Positions 8,568-18,173 of a DNA stretch of 55,829 nt are shown here, in pieces. The notes beneath the pieces were generated by a model. That model was given only the letters and a program-made list of their open reading frames with translations, did not search any database and was not told the origin of the DNA. Made by a program: the position numbers and the translations under genes. How positions within the stretch are numbered: position 1 is the first letter of the stretch; each line of letters opens with the position of its first letter. The stretch comes from an aff. Roholtiella sp. LEGE 12411 (GTDB lineage: Bacteria; Cyanobacteriota; Cyanobacteriia; Cyanobacteriales; Nostocaceae): positions 1 to 55,829 of the forward strand of contig NZ_JADEXR010000026.1 of the NCBI RefSeq assembly GCF_015206995.1. The letters are read 5' to 3'.

Positions 8568-10235
8568 TCAACCTGTTTGCAAACCGATTGCAGCCCTATC
8601 CACCACGACTGCTCTTTTAAGGGCCTCAGTTCGTTCTATAAATAGATGTTCAGAGGGCACTAAATCTAGTATCCCAAGACTTTCTAGGAGTTGTTTAACT
8701 TTCCCAACTGCGCCAACAATAAACACTTTCGATCCCTTTTCCTTAGAGTCCTGGATGGCAGTTTCGATCGCCAATGCAGCAGTTTCATCTAGATACGGAA
8801 CATCGCTCAAATCCACCACTAGGGTATCGCAATGCTTTATAGTTAAATACTCACGGGTGATCGCTTTTGCAACCCCAAAGCTTATTGGCCCACCCATGTA
8901 TAACAATGAAACTCGCCCATCGGCTAAATTAAGCAACTCTTTCTCTTCTAAATTGAGTGGAATAGAATCATCTGCATCACGAACTACTTTGACTCGTTGA
9001 GCCTGTACATCACTTAATTGCTCGATTGTCAAAAGGTTGGCAATAAACATTCCCACCCCAGCAGCAACCATCAGATCCATAAATACTGTCATCAGCAGTA
9101 CGCCGTACATAATCAAACTTGATTTCCAAGAAACCTTGTGCGCCCGCTTCAAAAAGTTCCAATCAAGCATTTCAATTCCCACCGACAAAGCAATTCCGGC
9201 TAAGACTGCCATCGGAATATTTTCTGCTAAGTCAGCCAGCCATAAAACCACAACCAACATGAGCGCAGATCGAATCAAACCAGCCAGAGCAGTCTTGGCT
9301 CCAACCTGAGCATTAATTACCGTTCCCATCGTCGCCCCAGAACCGGGGATACCACCGCATAAACCAGCAACCAGATTTCCTACTCCCTGACCAATCAACT
9401 CTTGATCTTCGTAAGTCTCAGTGCGCGTCATACTGTCAGCAATCACGGATGTCAGCAAAGCGTCAATGGAACCCAACATCCCCAGCATGGCTGCATCGAT
9501 GAACATTTGCACAGTTTGAGCAGGGGTGAAAGTAGGCATGTACAGAGTGGGTAGCCCCGATGGAATTTCACCAATTCGTCTCAGTTCAACATTGTGAAGC
9601 AAGGTAAAGGAAACAATTGTGCCGATCGCCAGTGCTGCCAGTTGTGGCGGAAAATAGCGTTTAACTTTAGATGGCATGAAGAAAATAATTGCCATCGTCA
9701 GAGCTGCCAGTCCGGTTTCAGTAGGATTTAGGGTTGTTAGAAGTTGGGGTAAGTTTTGCAGCGTTCCTATCAACCCTCCTTTAGGGGCTGCATGACCTAA
9801 AAAGGGCGGAATCTGAAGAATAATCAGGATGACGCCAATTCCAGACATAAAGCCTGAAACGACGCTATAGGGCATGAGGATAATGTATTTGCCCAACCGC
9901 AAGAGACCAAAGAGGATTTGAAAGATCCCTGATAGCATGACCACTGTAAACGCCATTGCTATACCCTGCTCTGGATTGCTAGCAATCATGCTGGCAACGA
10001 TCGCTGTCATAAATACGGTAGTCGGCCCAGTGGGTTCAGAAATTTGCGTGGGTGTACCACCAAATAAAGATGCAAAAAAGCCAACACAGATCGAGCCATA
10101 AAGACCCGAAACCGCTCCTAAACCAGAAGCTACCCCAAATGCTAAAGCGATCGGTAAGGAAACAATGGCATTAGTAACACCGCCAAAAATGTCTCCATGT
10201 AAGTTTCGGAAATGAATTCTATTAATCAATCGCAT
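8568..10235 (-). CDS. bicA: BicA-type SulP bicarbonate transporter
   Basis: This 555-aa SulP-family protein closely follows BicA, the low-affinity, high-flux Na+-dependent HCO3- importer of cyanobacteria, in the plasma membrane. The N-terminus (NRIHFRNLHGDIFGG) and the substrate-region motif GGTPTQISEPTGPTTVFMTA match BicA. The membrane part (about residues 15-400, 14 helices expected) holds GMLGSIDALLTSVIADSMTR and a second GxGATMGTVxNAQ segment. A C-terminal STAS domain (about 440-550; SLLYMGGPISFGVAKA) completes the fold. SulP relatives carry sulfate, but the BicA-like motifs make bicarbonate the best call. The neighbours downstream in the window handle Ca2+, and a carbonic anhydrase lies at 31.7 kb, which fits a role in inorganic carbon supply. 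Confidence 0.85.
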   Translation of the reverse strand: MRLINRIHFRNLHGDIFGGVTNAIVSLPIALAFGVASGLGAVSGLYGSICVGFFASLFGGTPTQISEPTGPTTVFMTAIVASMIASNPEQGIAMAFTVVMLSGIFQILFGLLRLGKYIILMPYSVVSGFMSGIGVILIILQIPPFLGHAAPKGGLIGTLQNLPQLLTTLNPTETGLAALTMAIIFFMPSKVKRYFPPQLAALAIGTIVSFTLLHNVELRRIGEIPSGLPTLYMPTFTPAQTVQMFIDAAMLGMLGSIDALLTSVIADSMTRTETYEDQELIGQGVGNLVAGLCGGIPGSGATMGTVINAQVGAKTALAGLIRSALMLVVVLWLADLAENIPMAVLAGIALSVGIEMLDWNFLKRAHKVSWKSSLIMYGVLLMTVFMDLMVAAGVGMFIANLLTIEQLSDVQAQRVKVVRDADDSIPLNLEEKELLNLADGRVSLLYMGGPISFGVAKAITREYLTIKHCDTLVVDLSDVPYLDETAALAIETAIQDSKEKGSKVFIVGAVGKVKQLLESLGILDLVPSEHLFIERTEALKRAVVVDRAAIGLQTG

Positions 10236-10672
10236 GAGTTTGGAAGTCCTGTGAGAGGTAAGGAGCAGGCGAGGCAGGAGACAGGGGAGATAATTGAATG
10301 AAGAAGATTTAAATTTAAATTAAGACCAGAGTAAATATCAATGGTGAGTCATGTTGAGGCGGCAATTAAATAATGTTTTAAAATGAATTTTATTAATTAA
10401 ATGAATTGAATTTATATTATGATAAATTTTTATTTGCTTCCATGATTTATACCATTAAATAGTTTTTTTTAGAAGATTCTTAATATTTTTAGAATTAGTA
10501 TTCTCGTAACAAAATAATGGTATAATTTTCATTAAGTTAATAGATAAAATCTAATAAAAGTATTATCTATTTTGATTTCGCGATCGCTCTATGGGTGGGC
10601 GATCGCTTTAAATCATAAAGAGTAGCTTTTTTAAATGTAGTTGAAACTTTAGAGTAAGAGGCATTTTTACAT

Positions 10673-10788
10673 CTATAGCGATCCGCTTTGATTATTGAAC
10701 TGACTTGCGTAGGCTGAGAGTAGGGAATAGGGAACAAGCCTTTTCGATTGGTACTTAATTTGTTCAAAAATCAAATAAGAGTCCTATA
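10673..10788. mobile_element. MITE family C, copy 3 (about 116 bp)
   Basis: It begins CTATAGCGATCCGCTTTGAT and ends with the inverted partner (TTCAAAAATCAAATAAGAGT then CCTATA). The same terminal pair occurs at 42492-42641 and 50046-50162. It sits in the 570-base gap between bicA and the acidic peptide gene; the rest of that gap (10240-10670) is AT-rich and shows only two HIP1 octamers near 10580-10610. Confidence 0.65.
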
Positions 10789-10805
10789 CAAAAGCTTAAC
10801 AGCCT

Positions 10806-10991
10806 TTAGTCGTCATCATCATCATCGTCATCTTTTTTATTCTTAAACTTATCCTTCTTTTCCTCTTCATCTTTTGACTGACCAAAGAAACTCCCAGCTT
10901 GGGATATCATTTCTTCAGCCTTTTGCTTGATGTCGCCCAATAACCCACCGTCAGGATTATTTTGATTTTCATTTTCAGATTTTTTGCTCAT
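10806..10991 (-). CDS. 61-aa acidic protein with poly-Asp tail
   Basis: The peptide starts MSKKSENENQNNPDGGLLGD, has one amphipathic stretch (DIKQKAEEMISQAGSFFG), then a charged DEEEKKDKFKNKK run, and ends in eight consecutive Asp. An AAAAGGT ribosome site precedes the ATG at 10991. It has no signal peptide or membrane span and should be largely disordered. It lies 215 bases downstream of the Ca2+-ATPase gene on the same strand. A poly-Asp tail could bind Ca2+ or other divalent ions; this is inference from composition and position. The Asp tract is encoded by GAT/GAC repeats and may vary in length by slippage. Confidence 0.65.
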   Translation of the reverse strand: MSKKSENENQNNPDGGLLGDIKQKAEEMISQAGSFFGQSKDEEEKKDKFKNKKDDDDDDDD

Positions 10992-11206
10992 TTTTACCTT
11001 TTTAGTTTACTTCTTGACAGTGATGGCTGTTCACAAAACAATTCCTAATCCATAATCTTCACCCCTGAAAAATTACGAATTACGAATTATTTTGTTTTGC
11101 CTAATTGGGCGTGTTTTTCTGTCTGGGAAACAGGATCTAGAAAAAGTAATTTTCATTCCTTTTTTTGCCCAATTTGGCATGGCTTTCTGTATCTACAAAT
11201 AGTCCT

Positions 11207-14047
11207 CTACTGCTGAGTGTTTCTACGCCAACGGATAAACAACTTCTCTAGTTCAATCCACACAAAGGTGAGTGCACTAAAACCAACACAAATCATTAAT
11301 TCCATGAAGGTGAGGTAGTGGGTGCTAAAGAAGTTCCGTAATGGTTCAACGTAAATCAATAGCAGTTGCAGCATTGATGTCAATATTACCGATGCCAGAA
11401 TATAGGGATTAGAGAAGGGATTAATCTCCATAAACAGACGGGTGTTAGAGCGAATTGCTAGAGCGTGTCCCATCTGTGACAAACACAGAGTAGTAAAGAC
11501 CATTGTTTTCCAACGGTCTGCATCAAGAGTACCACCCGCCGTGTTTGCATTGGTGTATCCATAAGCCCAAGACATCATGCCGATACTAATGATCGCTAAA
11601 ACAATTCCAATCCGAATCATGTATGATCCTAACCCACGGGCAAAAATGTTCTCCTTGGGATTTTTGGGGGGTTGTTGCATCACAATTGGTCTACCCGGTT
11701 CCACAGCTAGTGCTAGGGCGGGAACTCCATCTGTAACGAGGTTCATCCAGAGGATTTGTAGGGGTGACAGGGGTACACCACCTAAACCCATAAGGGGTGC
11801 AGCAGCAATGGTAAGTACTTCTCCAATGTTACTGCCGAGAATATAGCGGATAAAGCGACGGATGTTGATATATACGACACGTCCCTCTTCTGCTGCTGCC
11901 ACAATGGTAGAAAAGTTGTCATCTAATAGCACCATGTCGCTAGCTTCTTTACTGACATCAGTGCCGGTAATACCCATTGCCACGCCAATATCTGCTTGCT
12001 TGAGAGCCGGAGCATCATTAACGCCGTCGCCAGTCATCGCCACAACCTCACCACAGTGTTGCAGTGCTTGCACAATCTTTAATTTGTGTTCTGGAGAGAC
12101 GCGGGCATAGACGCTAATGCGGCCTACATATTGTTCCAGTTCTGCCATGCTGAGTTTTTCGAGTTCTCGCCCGGTGAGGACTTCATCCTTGGGACTGGCA
12201 ATACCCAAATCTTCAGCGATCGCTTTTGCTGTCAATTGGTGATCGCCTGTAATCATGACTGGACGAATCCCCGCCGAGCGACAACGAGCGACTGCATCCC
12301 GCACTTCTGGACGAGGAGCATCTAACATTCCCACCAACCCTAGCCATGTCAGATCGTTTTCGGAAATATCTTCAGAACCTTCTGGTGGTAGTTCAGTTAA
12401 TAGTTTGTTAGCAAAGCCGAGAACTCTTAGCCCTCGCATTGCCATCTCGTTATTTTGCTCTAAAATGTGGCCTCGTTGTTCTGCTGTTATTGGCTTGACA
12501 TCGTTACCGATTTGAATGTGGGTGCATCGTTCTAAAGTCAATTCGGGAGAGCCTTTAGTAAACATCAGATGGGGAGTTGTGTGCAAATGCAAGGCGCTGA
12601 TCCCTGCACCTGATCCTTCTGCTTCTACCATGACGCTCATCCGTTTGCGTTCTGAGGAGAAGGGAAACTCTGCCACCCGTGCAAAGCGGTTATCTTGTTC
12701 GTCTTTGCGGAAGGAGCCTTTGCCTGCCAATGACAATAATGCACCTTCTGTGGGGTCGCCCAAAATTGACCATTCGCCATTTTCTTTTTGTAGAATGGCG
12801 TCATTACATAATACGCAAGCTAGTAATAAGGCTTGTAGTTCTGGGTGAGCTTGGGAAAGATGGGTTTTATTTTGCCATTGAAATTCGCCAATCGGAGTGT
12901 AACCATCTCCGCTAACACGGGCTGTATTACTGGCTGTGCAAACAGCTTGTACTACCATTTTGTTTTGAGTCAAAGTTCCAGTCTTATCAGAACAAATGAC
13001 GGTGACAGAACCGAGGGTTTCTACTGCTGGTAGTTTGCGAATGAGTGCATTCCGCTTCACCATGCGCTGGGTTCCTAGTGCCAGCGTCACTGTAATCACG
13101 GCAGGTAAGCCTTCTGGTACTACCGCCACTGCCATACTTAGAGATACTTTAACTAGTTCCTCAAACAAACTGGAATTGTAGAGAGTACCACCAACAATTA
13201 CAATCACCACTAGCACTAATGCACCTGTGACTAGGACATTACCTAGTTGGGTCATCCGTTTTTGGAGTGGGGTAGGTTCCGACTCTACTGACTGTAAAGC
13301 ACTGGCAATTTTTCCTAATTCTGTTTGCATTCCGGTGCTTGTGACTAGCACCGTTCCTCGTCCTTGCACTACCTCCGTACCGGAAAAAACTAGATTGATG
13401 CGATCGCCTAATGGTGCATCTTCTGGTAATTGTATTTCGGCTTGCTTGTTAACTGCGTGGGCTTCTCCTGTTAAAGCAGATTCTCGTACTTGTAAGTTCA
13501 CCGCCTCCAACAATCGCCCATCGGCAGGAACCTTCACACCGGCTTCCAGTAACATGACATCTCCGGGGACTAATTCTTTAGACTCCACCTCTAAGGTTTT
13601 GCCATCTCGAATTACCCGCACCTTAGAAGATGCCAAATTTTTCAGAGCGGCGAGGGCTTTTTCTGCACCACTTTCCTGTATATAGCCCAATACGCCATTC
13701 AAAATCACCACTACAAAAATGGCGGCAGCATCTTTAGGAAAGACGAATGTTCCTTGAGTCAATGCTTCCCGCACATCTAGAACAGCAGAGATAATTGCCA
13801 CAGCAATTAACATCAACAACATGATGTTTTTGAATTGATCCCAGAGGATTTCTCCGGGAGAGCGGGTTCCACCTTCAGTTAGCTCATTTGAGCCATAACG
13901 TGTGAGATATTCTGTAACTTTTGAGGTCGTTAAACCAAATGTGCGATCGCTTCCTAATCGCCTGAGAGCTTTAACAACTTCTAAGGTATGCCATGCAGAC
14001 GTTTCAGCTGGTTGAGTGAACCCAGAGTCTGACGTAGTAGAAGTCAT
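11207..14047 (-). CDS. pacL: Ca2+-transporting P2A-type ATPase (PacL-like)
   Basis: This 946-aa SERCA/PacL-type pump exports Ca2+ from the cytoplasm. It has the N-terminal cation-ATPase domain (about 15-85), actuator motif LTGEA (192-196), the M4 calcium motif VPEGLP (310-315), phosphorylation motif [10 protein letters not shown] (Asp354), hinge [20 protein letters not shown] and the M6 motif [13 protein letters not shown], whose Asn and Asp are Ca2+ ligands in SERCA. All catalytic residues are present. Length is normal for bacterial PacL. It is followed by the acidic peptide gene and preceded by a 143-aa unknown protein and two CAX-type exchanger genes on the same strand, consistent with a calcium homeostasis cluster. 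Confidence 0.9.
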   Translation of the reverse strand: MTSTTSDSGFTQPAETSAWHTLEVVKALRRLGSDRTFGLTTSKVTEYLTRYGSNELTEGGTRSPGEILWDQFKNIMLLMLIAVAIISAVLDVREALTQGTFVFPKDAAAIFVVVILNGVLGYIQESGAEKALAALKNLASSKVRVIRDGKTLEVESKELVPGDVMLLEAGVKVPADGRLLEAVNLQVRESALTGEAHAVNKQAEIQLPEDAPLGDRINLVFSGTEVVQGRGTVLVTSTGMQTELGKIASALQSVESEPTPLQKRMTQLGNVLVTGALVLVVIVIVGGTLYNSSLFEELVKVSLSMAVAVVPEGLPAVITVTLALGTQRMVKRNALIRKLPAVETLGSVTVICSDKTGTLTQNKMVVQAVCTASNTARVSGDGYTPIGEFQWQNKTHLSQAHPELQALLLACVLCNDAILQKENGEWSILGDPTEGALLSLAGKGSFRKDEQDNRFARVAEFPFSSERKRMSVMVEAEGSGAGISALHLHTTPHLMFTKGSPELTLERCTHIQIGNDVKPITAEQRGHILEQNNEMAMRGLRVLGFANKLLTELPPEGSEDISENDLTWLGLVGMLDAPRPEVRDAVARCRSAGIRPVMITGDHQLTAKAIAEDLGIASPKDEVLTGRELEKLSMAELEQYVGRISVYARVSPEHKLKIVQALQHCGEVVAMTGDGVNDAPALKQADIGVAMGITGTDVSKEASDMVLLDDNFSTIVAAAEEGRVVYINIRRFIRYILGSNIGEVLTIAAAPLMGLGGVPLSPLQILWMNLVTDGVPALALAVEPGRPIVMQQPPKNPKENIFARGLGSYMIRIGIVLAIISIGMMSWAYGYTNANTAGGTLDADRWKTMVFTTLCLSQMGHALAIRSNTRLFMEINPFSNPYILASVILTSMLQLLLIYVEPLRNFFSTHYLTFMELMICVGFSALTFVWIELEKLFIRWRRNTQQ

Positions 14048-14326
14048 AGATATTCTCTTTTAAAGAAAAAACTTGAACTCACATAGCACTATGATTAAAT
14101 GCTATGAATGCGCTTATTGCCACTATTAAATATTACAGTCTTTGTTGAGTCAATAAGACAATGTAAAGATAAATAAATATAAAAAGGAGGCAGAAGGCAG
14201 GAGTGAAAACAGGGGTTGTCCACAATTCTCCTTGGTTTTAATCAAGATTTCGTCCACAAGGGGCGAGGTTTTAAACCCCATAGCAGTTATCTAGAACAAA
14301 AATTATGCTTTTCTTCTTTACCACTC

Positions 14327-14746
14327 TTAGTATTTTGACTGAAGCTTAGGTTTACTTAGATTTTGATTAGCGGTTTCCCCAAATGTAAAACGTTCCCATT
14401 CGCCGTAGAAAGTTTCAGTTCGGAAGCGAATTTGGCTAGCAGTTAGTTCCAATCCTTTAGAAGTGGCACAAGTACCAAACGTATGCATAAATGTAGGAAC
14501 AGCTGCTATACCTCCTGGAGTAAAGCCGGCAAATGCAGCTCCGGCTGCTGCAAGCATGATGCATTGTCCAAAAGCTTTCCAAGTTTCCTCATTAATATTG
14601 TCAGACCGTTCAATACTCACAAAAGCTTTGAGAGTTGTTTTTCTGGTTTCAAGTACTGGTGTTGGTAAAAAGCCACTACTGTCCATCACAACTCTAAACT
14701 CTGGCAAACCGTCCACGCTCCCCAATTCAAAATCTCTAGTAGCCAT
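14327..14746 (-). CDS. Unknown protein, 139 aa
   Basis: I do not recognise a family. The protein reads MATRDFELGSVDGLPEFRVV at the start and has a central small-residue segment (CIMLAAAGAAFAGFTPGGIAA) that could insert in a membrane or form a tight helix, followed by a C-terminal beta-like half with a Phe/Trp-rich FYGEWERFTFGE. I prefer the ATG at 14746; an in-frame ATG at 14758 lies within TGACAAA-type heptamer repeats. It sits between the PacL gene and a CAX-like gene on the same strand, so it may serve in the same ion system. Confidence 0.6.
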   Translation of the reverse strand: MATRDFELGSVDGLPEFRVVMDSSGFLPTPVLETRKTTLKAFVSIERSDNINEETWKAFGQCIMLAAAGAAFAGFTPGGIAAVPTFMHTFGTCATSKGLELTASQIRFRTETFYGEWERFTFGETANQNLSKPKLQSKY

Positions 14747-14752
14747 TTTTAT

Positions 14753-14785
14753 TGTCATTTGTCAGTTGTCATTTGTCATTGGGAC
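14753..14785. repeat. Short tandem heptamer repeats
   Basis: Four or so degenerate TTGTCAT/TTGTCAG units stand in tandem, the STRR type common in heterocystous cyanobacteria. They cover the ribosome-binding region of the 139-aa gene. Confidence 0.6.
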
Positions 14786-14818
14786 TGCCTCCTGGTCACT
14801 GAGCGTAGTGCTGCCTCC

Positions 14819-15952
14819 TTAAGTTGGGTCATAAAAGAACAAGACACTAATAACGCCAAAGAAAATCAGCATTTGCAGTCCATTTAACCAATTACATCGC
14901 CCATCCTGAGAAACTTGAGTCATGATTAGAACACTACCGATAAGCGCAGCGATTTGCGGAGGCGAGAAGAGAAAATCAACGGGTTTACCTACCACAGAAG
15001 AGGCAATAATTAGAGTCGGAATCACTAACAATGCAACTTGAGAAGCAGCATTCATACCAATCTCAAAACTCAGATCCAATTTATTTTTATAAGCGACCAT
15101 AACAGCACTCATAATTGCGCCCACATTGCCAATAATGCCAATTACGATCGCTCCCACAAACATCTCAGTCCATCCCAGCCCAACAGTGACAGAATCTACG
15201 CAATCAGCAACAAAATTAGATAAAAAAGCCATCAAGACACTAGAAGCGGCAAGTACGCCAATAGAAAGGGGGATACCCCAAGACATTTCTACATCTTCTT
15301 CTGGCACAAAAGCTTCCGTGAGATTCTTAGCTTGCAGTGCTGGTTGCGAATATCTAAATCTAGCCAGGGTATAGATTATGCTCCCACCATAAGCCATGAG
15401 CAAAAATACAGATAACCAAACAGAGACATTCTTGATTACGTCAGCAGCACTTATACTTTCACTAGAAAAATCAACTGCATGGGCATAGACTGACGGCATA
15501 AGAATGGCCACCGCCGCAATCATTAATCCTGCGGCTGCATCTTTGGCTCTATCTAAGGGAAATGTCACCGTACCAAAGCGGTAGCCACCAACCATAATAG
15601 CTGCACCAACAGCAACTAACATATTGCTGATAATTGCACCTGTCCAGGCAGCTTTTGCTAGTGGCCCTAACCCTTTAGCGACGGCAATTAAACCAAAAAT
15701 TAATTCGGGTAAATTACTGAAGGCAGCATTCATCATCCCACCCCATGTGCAACCAACCTTGTCTGCTAATTGCTCTGTGGCATTGCCAAGCCAGTAGGCA
15801 ACAACAACCATTCCCAGACAGGAACTAAAGAACAGGTATATCTCATTACGAAATCCTGGCAGGTATGCTATCACTAAACTTATTGGCAAAAAGATTGCTA
15901 ACCAGTTAATACTAGGTTGGCTTAATACTTGCTTAACTTCTTGAAGCTGCAT
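14819..15952 (-). CDS. Divergent CAX-like cation/H+ exchanger, one alpha-repeat Glu missing
   Basis: This 377-aa multi-span protein belongs to the CAX (Ca2+/cation:proton antiporter) family. The first alpha repeat is GGMMNAAFSNLPELI, keeping the essential Glu, although the usual FGN is FSN. In the second repeat the family's GNAAEH is replaced by GNVGAI (GIIGNVGAIMSAVMVAYKNK), so the second conserved acidic residue is gone, while the following KNKLDL is kept. In CAX proteins both Glu are needed for Ca2+ binding, so this member may carry another ion or be regulatory. Start ATG at 15952 is preferred over a TTG five codons upstream. It lies 97 bases downstream of a conventional CAX gene, probably in one operon. 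Confidence 0.75.
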   Translation of the reverse strand: MQLQEVKQVLSQPSINWLAIFLPISLVIAYLPGFRNEIYLFFSSCLGMVVVAYWLGNATEQLADKVGCTWGGMMNAAFSNLPELIFGLIAVAKGLGPLAKAAWTGAIISNMLVAVGAAIMVGGYRFGTVTFPLDRAKDAAAGLMIAAVAILMPSVYAHAVDFSSESISAADVIKNVSVWLSVFLLMAYGGSIIYTLARFRYSQPALQAKNLTEAFVPEEDVEMSWGIPLSIGVLAASSVLMAFLSNFVADCVDSVTVGLGWTEMFVGAIVIGIIGNVGAIMSAVMVAYKNKLDLSFEIGMNAASQVALLVIPTLIIASSVVGKPVDFLFSPPQIAALIGSVLIMTQVSQDGRCNWLNGLQMLIFFGVISVLFFYDPT

Positions 15953-16049
15953 AATTTCAACGCTCAAGCAATAACATTGTTAAAAATTGCTCTCAAAATC
16001 TCTACAAGGTTGAATCATTGTATTGATTCAGATTGTGATTTTGAATTAG

Positions 16050-17231
16050 TTAGCCTGCTACGGTAGGATGTAGGAAGAATGCTGTAGCTAGCATTAGGTA
16101 AGTCATTAAAAGCATGATTCCTTCTAACCAATTGGAACAACTGTTGGGTCTGACTGAGTTGGTCATCAGGACGGCAATACCCACTCCTAGAACTGTAAAG
16201 TTATCAAAGTCTAGGTTCATCGGTTTGCCAATTATAAAGCCAGTAAAAACCAAGATAGGCGTGACGAACATGGCAATCTGTAAGCTCGAACCGATCGCCA
16301 CTGAAGATGCAAGATTGACTTTGTTCTTAGTGCCACAAATGCCACAAGTGATGATTTCTACGGCTGCACCAAAGATAGGAAGCAGAATTACTCCGGTGAA
16401 TAAGCCACTCATGCCAGTAGTGGCGATCGCCTCTGATAAACTATCTACCAGTGCTTCGGAGACAAACACCAAAACGATTGTTGTTCCCAAAAGCAAGCCA
16501 ATATGCAGCTTTAACCCATATTTCTCCCCTCTAGCTTCACTACCATAACTCTCCGGTTCGACATCCTCATCTAGTCCATAAAGATGGCTGTGAGTCTTCA
16601 TAGAGAACAACAGCATTAAGATGTAGCTAGTTAAAAGCAGTGCTGATGCAATGTAGGAAAACTCGTTAGTTGTCTGGAGATGTAGCGCCAAGGAAGTAAC
16701 TTCAATGGCGGTAGGTGCTAGTAAAAAGACAATCACCAAATTAAGCAAAGAGGCATTGACACGACCAACTGCACTCAGGTGTTCTAGGTTAATGCGGGTG
16801 TTGTGCTGATTACTCCGCAACCCTCCAAAAAATAAGGCAATACCCAAACCTAAGAGCAGATTAGCAATTATCGAACCCATCAAACTAGCTTTGACTACAT
16901 CTATCAGTCCGGCTCTGAGAGCAACAATAGAAACAATCATCTCCGTAGCATTACCAAAGGTAGCATTAAGCAAACCACCCAAAGCCGGGCCAACTCGAGA
17001 GGCGATCGCTTCTGTAAAGTTAGCTGTCCAAGCTGCTAGAGGAATAATCGCCAAACCTGCTGTGATGAAGACAATTTCGGGCTTTACATCCAGGTAGTGC
17101 AAAATCAGGCAGATGGGAACAAAAACCAGCATCCGTAGGAGTAATGCATCCTTACGGGACATTGAGCTAGGTTGTCTAGTTTTTTTGGTTGTTAGTGAGC
17201 GCGATAATCTGTCGGGCTTTGTAACTGACAT
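16050..17231 (-). CDS. Ca2+/H+ antiporter (CAX family)
   Basis: This 393-aa protein has about 11 expected membrane spans. The first alpha repeat is GGLLNATFGNATEMI and the second GAAVEIITCGICGTKNKVNL, both with the Ca2+-binding Glu; GSSLQIAMF follows as usual. It should exchange cytoplasmic Ca2+ for H+ across the plasma membrane. The ATG at 17231 is supported by a GGAGG ten bases upstream and gives a basic 24-residue extension before the conserved MSRKDALLLRMLVFVP. That segment matches the start of the CAX protein at 35.5-36.6 kb, its closest paralogue in the window. Confidence 0.9.
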   Translation of the reverse strand: MSVTKPDRLSRSLTTKKTRQPSSMSRKDALLLRMLVFVPICLILHYLDVKPEIVFITAGLAIIPLAAWTANFTEAIASRVGPALGGLLNATFGNATEMIVSIVALRAGLIDVVKASLMGSIIANLLLGLGIALFFGGLRSNQHNTRINLEHLSAVGRVNASLLNLVIVFLLAPTAIEVTSLALHLQTTNEFSYIASALLLTSYILMLLFSMKTHSHLYGLDEDVEPESYGSEARGEKYGLKLHIGLLLGTTIVLVFVSEALVDSLSEAIATTGMSGLFTGVILLPIFGAAVEIITCGICGTKNKVNLASSVAIGSSLQIAMFVTPILVFTGFIIGKPMNLDFDNFTVLGVGIAVLMTNSVRPNSCSNWLEGIMLLMTYLMLATAFFLHPTVAG

Positions 17232-17433
17232 TGTTCAGCCTCCAAGACCTGATTTTTTGTTGAGATGGTAGGAAATTAAACGATGCTGAACTAGTGTTCA
17301 ATAATTGTAAATACTCAGTCAGCATTATTGATTGGTAAATGCCTTTGTAGTAAGGATTTTAGTCCTCGAACATAATGCTGACTATCAAGTCTGCAAAATT
17401 AACCCTCTTTAATTACTCTGAAAAAAAATATTT

Positions 17434-17513
17434 GTAGGTTGGGTTGAGGCAATGCGTTATCTAACAAAAACAGGGATTTTTGATGTTGGGTTTCGTTCCT
17501 CAACCCAACCTAC
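17434..17513. repeat. 80-bp palindromic repeat with 16-bp terminal inverted repeat
   Basis: GTAGGTTGGGTTGAGG (17434-17449) and CCTCAACCCAACCTAC (17498-17513) are perfect inverted copies around a 48-base centre, a dispersed element familiar from Nostoc genomes. It lies in the 940-base gap between the CAX gene and the first CoBaHMA ATPase gene; no gene was recognised in that gap. Confidence 0.8.
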
Positions 17514-17750
17514 ACCTGGGCTCATCAAAAACTATAAGAATAAAGGGTTCAGATTTTTATTTGATGAGAGTAATAGAAAAGGGTTAATGAGACAGACCAC
17601 TAGCTGGAAACTTTATAAATTCATAGTCAAGAGTTATTGATATGAATATCTGGCATTCCAACTAACAAAGGACGTAAGGATATAGGGTGTAGGAAAAAGA
17701 TTACGTAACAATACGTTTCAATTAGGGATTATGGGCAAAAATTTTATCTT

Positions 17751-17851
17751 GTAGAGACGTTGCACTGCAACGTCTCTACATGGAACATTTCTACTAGATG
17801 GAACGTCTCTAATGCATGGAACGTTTCTACTAGATGGAACGTCTCTAATGC
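17751..17851. repeat. GTAGAGACGTTGCA palindrome followed by a tandem 36-bp duplication
   Basis: A 29-bp palindrome (17751-17779; arms GTAGAGACGTTGCA and TGCAACGTCTCTAC) is followed by two 36-bp tandem units at 17780-17815 and 17816-17851, differing at one base (AACATTTC versus AACGTTTC). The units contain degenerate pieces of the palindrome (GAACGTCTCTA). The same palindrome recurs at 35446-35474. An isolated CTGAACCGTATTG at 17882-17894 is one terminus of MITE family D. Confidence 0.75.
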
Positions 17852-18135
17852 ATGGATAATCGCAATTATCAATGGTCTTATCTGAACCGTATTGGACTAT
17901 CACTTTTTACCTTTGTGACTTTTGGGTTAGTAATCACCGAGAGATATTAATTCAATCTTTGAATTGGTTCTTACTTGTAGCTTACAGTATTCACTGCAAG
18001 AAAGAGATGATCACGCTGTTTACATTGATACCAATTTTTAATCAAAGATATAATGTCAAGCAGACATCTTGCTTTTCAAACCTACACAACACCTGAGATA
18101 TGTTGACTGTCCACTGTGAACAATCAACATATATT

Positions 18136-18169
18136 CAAAAAAGAATGGGTACTCCAGAGTACCCATTCT
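18136..18169 (-). terminator. Rho-independent terminator of the 805-aa ATPase gene
   Basis: On the minus strand a perfect 13-bp stem (AGAATGGGTACTC / GAGTACCCATTCT, 2-base spacer; 18142-18169) begins 5 bases after the stop codon and is followed by a run of T (TTTTTTG). Confidence 0.85.
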
Positions 18170-18173
18170 CTAT

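Noticed and set aside
8560-9000. Plus-strand ORF antisense to bicA
   Set aside because: Shadow of a strongly conserved coding frame; Ser/Thr-rich composition typical of antisense frames.
10567-10767. 66-aa minus-strand ORF
   Set aside because: Runs through MITE C copy 3 and HIP1 repeats; no ribosome site.
13227-13685. 152-aa ORF antisense to pacL
   Set aside because: Overlaps the best conserved part of the Ca2+-ATPase; composition of a shadow frame.
17780-17851. Two tandem 36-bp units, considered as a mini CRISPR
   Set aside because: Units are contiguous with no spacers and derive from a GTAGAGACG palindrome; no cas genes nearby.
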